NCBI RefSeq assembly: GCF_002177115.1
Contig: NZ_MVAG01000136.1
Coordinates: forward strand, 1-35,373
Source: Chryseobacterium mucoviscidosis
Lineage (GTDB): Bacteria; Bacteroidota; Bacteroidia; Flavobacteriales; Weeksellaceae
DNA: 35,373 nucleotides
Direction of reading: 5' to 3'
Part shown: piece by piece, positions 33,514 to 35,373 of the stretch
Position numbering within the stretch: position 1 is the stretch's first letter
Layout: each line of letters opens with the position of its first letter
The notes under the pieces: generated by a model
The model's database searches: none
The model's input: the letters and a program-made list of their open reading frames with translations, nothing else
What the model was told of the DNA's origin: nothing
Made by a program: the position numbers and the translations under genes

Positions 33514-35118
33514 TTATTTTATTTTCTTGGCGATATAGTCGCTTTCGTTTCCTAATCGGTCAATGGCTTTGATGGCAACTGCATTCAGCACTTTTCCGTC
33601 TTTATTTTTAGGAATTTCTCTGGAAAGCTGATCCAGAGTAAGGATTTCAGTTTCCCAGATTCCGTTGTACTGGGTAAAAAGCACCCATTGGAAGACTTCT
33701 TTTATATTTTTTACGCTCCAGCTTATCTGCGCAAAGTTTCCGTTGTTATTGATGAACAAAGTCGGGGTCTGCAAAGGAATAGCTTTTATCCAGGGCGTTT
33801 TCGGAACCAACGCTTTTTCTTTATAAGATCCGTTTTTCAGTGTAGGAAGCATATTGGCATTTTTGGTTAATCCGGCTATACTCCAGTGGATTTCTCCCGC
33901 ATCTTTCCCTAACACCTGTCGTGATATTTCGATCTGATTTTTAATTTCGGTCGGACGGTCTGAAGTTTTAATTTCTACCGTATTCAAGCCTGGCCAAAGA
34001 TGTCGGTTCATTGTGTTTTCAGATTTCCACCAGTTCAATAAGCCTTCAAACGGCTGTCCTTTGGATTCTATCGGCCAGTACAACTGTGGCGAGAAATAAT
34101 CTACCCAGCCTTTATTTAACCATAATTTGGCATCCGCGTAAAGCTCATCGTACTGAGAAGAACCAACCACACCTTCCGGATAACCGGGTTTCCAGATCCC
34201 GAACGGACTGATCCCGAATCGCACATAGTTCTTTTCTGCGTGGATTTCTTTATAGATTCTTTCTACAAATTTATTCACGTTATCCCGTCTCCAGTCGGCT
34301 CTTGTTAAGGTTCCTCCGTTGTTTACGTATGCATTCCAGGTTTTATTGTCCGGAAAATCGGCTCCTTTATTATAGGTAGCATACGGATAAAAATAGTCAT
34401 CAAAATGTACGGCATCAATATCATATCTTGTTACAATATCTTTTACCACATTCGAAACGTGTCCCTGCGTTTTGGGATCAGCGGGATCAAACCAGTACAT
34501 TCCGTTTTTCAGGCGGATGACGATGTCGGAAAGCTTATTCACCATAGATAAGCTGTTCGGTGAACCTCCGTTCGAATGATGGGCGCGGTACGGATTCAGC
34601 CACACATGGAGTTCCAGTCCTCTTTTGTGAGATTCTTCGATCCAGAACTGTAAAGGATCATAATTTGGATAAGGAGCAGCTCCGGTCTGTCCGGTCAGGA
34701 AATACGACCATGGTTCCAGATTACTGGTGTACAAAGCATCTGCGGAAGGTCTTACCTGAAAAATCACCGCGTTAAAATTGTTGTCTTTCAGCATATCCAG
34801 CATGGAAATGGCTTCGGCTTTCTGCTGATCGACGGATAAATTATTTCTTGAAGGCCAGTTGATATTGGCAACACTTGCAATCCATGCTCCGCGGAACTCT
34901 CTTTTGATTTCCGGAAGATTGGTTCGGAAAGTATCATCTTTCGGAGGTATAGCCGAAGGATCTGTGCTTGTAATAGGAAGAGGAGGTTTTGGTATGGCAG
35001 GTTTCGTAGAATTTTTTACGGGTGTGGATGCTTTCACTGCACTGTTCTGTGTGGAGCACGCAATAAATGATGTAAAAAATCCCGATAAAACGATTATTTT
35101 TAGGGTATTCATTCTCAT
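33514..35118 (-). CDS. GHL10-type lipoprotein (DigH-like peptidoglycan glycosidase)
   Basis: About 534 residues. A lipoprotein signal peptide with lipobox FIAC followed by S (Cys about 21), a Pro/Lys-rich linker to about residue 65, then a GHL10 glycoside hydrolase-like barrel (PF02638; about 75-400) with REFRGAWIASVANINWP, HVWLNPYRAH, AVHFDDYFYPY and SPQLYWP, and a C-terminal beta-sandwich domain. The HFDDYFYPY segment holds the likely acidic residues. E. coli DigH (YddW) of this group cleaves denuded peptidoglycan at the division site; the same role is likely but not shown. I use the ATG at 35118; the longer frame starts with TTG inside the promoter element, and an ATG at 35112 is also possible. 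Confidence 0.88.
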   Translation of the reverse strand: MRMNTLKIIVLSGFFTSFIACSTQNSAVKASTPVKNSTKPAIPKPPLPITSTDPSAIPPKDDTFRTNLPEIKREFRGAWIASVANINWPSRNNLSVDQQKAEAISMLDMLKDNNFNAVIFQVRPSADALYTSNLEPWSYFLTGQTGAAPYPNYDPLQFWIEESHKRGLELHVWLNPYRAHHSNGGSPNSLSMVNKLSDIVIRLKNGMYWFDPADPKTQGHVSNVVKDIVTRYDIDAVHFDDYFYPYATYNKGADFPDNKTWNAYVNNGGTLTRADWRRDNVNKFVERIYKEIHAEKNYVRFGISPFGIWKPGYPEGVVGSSQYDELYADAKLWLNKGWVDYFSPQLYWPIESKGQPFEGLLNWWKSENTMNRHLWPGLNTVEIKTSDRPTEIKNQIEISRQVLGKDAGEIHWSIAGLTKNANMLPTLKNGSYKEKALVPKTPWIKAIPLQTPTLFINNNGNFAQISWSVKNIKEVFQWVLFTQYNGIWETEILTLDQLSREIPKNKDGKVLNAVAIKAIDRLGNESDYIAKKIK

Positions 35119-35124
35119 AGTCTG

Positions 35125-35132
35125 CAAAACTA
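35125..35132 (-). promoter_or_regulatory. -7 promoter element of the DigH-like gene (TAGTTTTG)
   Basis: On the minus strand TAGTTTTG matches TAnnTTTG exactly and lies 6 bp before the chosen ATG, so the message would have almost no leader. No -33 TTG stands at normal spacing. Confidence 0.5.
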
Positions 35133-35373
35133 CATTAATTTATTTTGTTGATTTTAAATTACAATAATAAAATGAATTATTTGAACTTTGATTTAAATTA
35201 TAGATGCTTTAACACAAAGTTTTTTTGACTACTAACTGTTTTTATGTCCGCTAAGGCGTTTCACTCAAGTAAGCTTTAAAAGACTTCCTTACTTATAAGT
35301 TTGTGATAAGTTTGCCTACAATATTTAAAGAATACTAAAAGTTAAAAATATTCATTTAAAATAATACATTAGA
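35133..35373. other. Intergenic DNA at the right edge of the window
   Basis: About 240 bp with no gene recognised. A weak stem, AAGTAAG (35267-35273) with CTTACTT (35288-35294), could be a terminator of a gene beyond the window. Confidence 0.35.

Overview
The window looks like chromosomal DNA of a Chryseobacterium-type flavobacterium (phylum Bacteroidota). The DNA is AT-rich, and several promoters carry the Bacteroidota -7 motif TAnnTTTG in place of strong Shine-Dalgarno sites. Three genes encode proteins with signal peptides and C-terminal type IX secretion (T9SS) sorting domains. The protein sequences (DUF5690 transporter, ParC/ParE, LytTR regulator, GG-leader peptides) also fit this group. 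The genus is inferred from protein style; no marker gene was compared.

Layout. 1-600: a decayed transposase end and an initiator tRNA (minus strand). 678-3658: a plus-strand housekeeping run (YciO/Sua5-like protein, CPBP protease, YaaA, PrmC). 3659-4587: a gene-free stretch with two repeat elements and a palindromic operator in front of a secreted pectate lyase (4588-7086). 7554-13216: a minus-strand topoisomerase IV cluster (parE, small membrane protein, parC, rhomboid protease). 13503-17129: a LytTR regulator, a frameshifted PKD/T9SS surface protein and a methionine aminotransferase. 17192-17522: a second, inverted copy of the same two repeat types. 17535-19337: an SDR oxidoreductase and an AraC-type regulator. 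19480-19812: two tandem double-glycine leader peptides, each with four cysteines. 19895-23727: ychF, an AT-rich OLD-like ATPase/TOPRIM nuclease gene split by a frameshift, and ferritin. 23947-32896: a putative organophosphonate uptake and breakdown locus. 32994-33457: two near-identical direct copies of a palindromic element. 33514-35118: a DigH-like lipoprotein.

The most coherent system is 25981-31963. It is a tightly packed operon running TonB-dependent receptor, DUF5690 transporter, TIGR03364-type FAD oxidoreductase and PhnX-like HAD hydrolase, with a HTH-cupin regulator upstream. A secreted alkaline-phosphatase-superfamily protein lies downstream. A shared TTTAC-A/T-rich-TTAAA motif lies at both the receptor and the regulator promoters. 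I read this as regulated outer-membrane import of an aminophosphonate-like compound, followed by oxidation and C-P bond cleavage. The enzyme pair is a known association; the TonB receptor and operator parts are inference.

Other points worth following are the twin cysteine-rich GG-leader peptides, the palindrome abutting the pectate lyase promoter, and two families of non-coding repeats. Two genes (14560-15776 and 21138-23080) are each broken by the apparent loss of one base in a short homopolymer. These may be real pseudogenes or sequencing errors.
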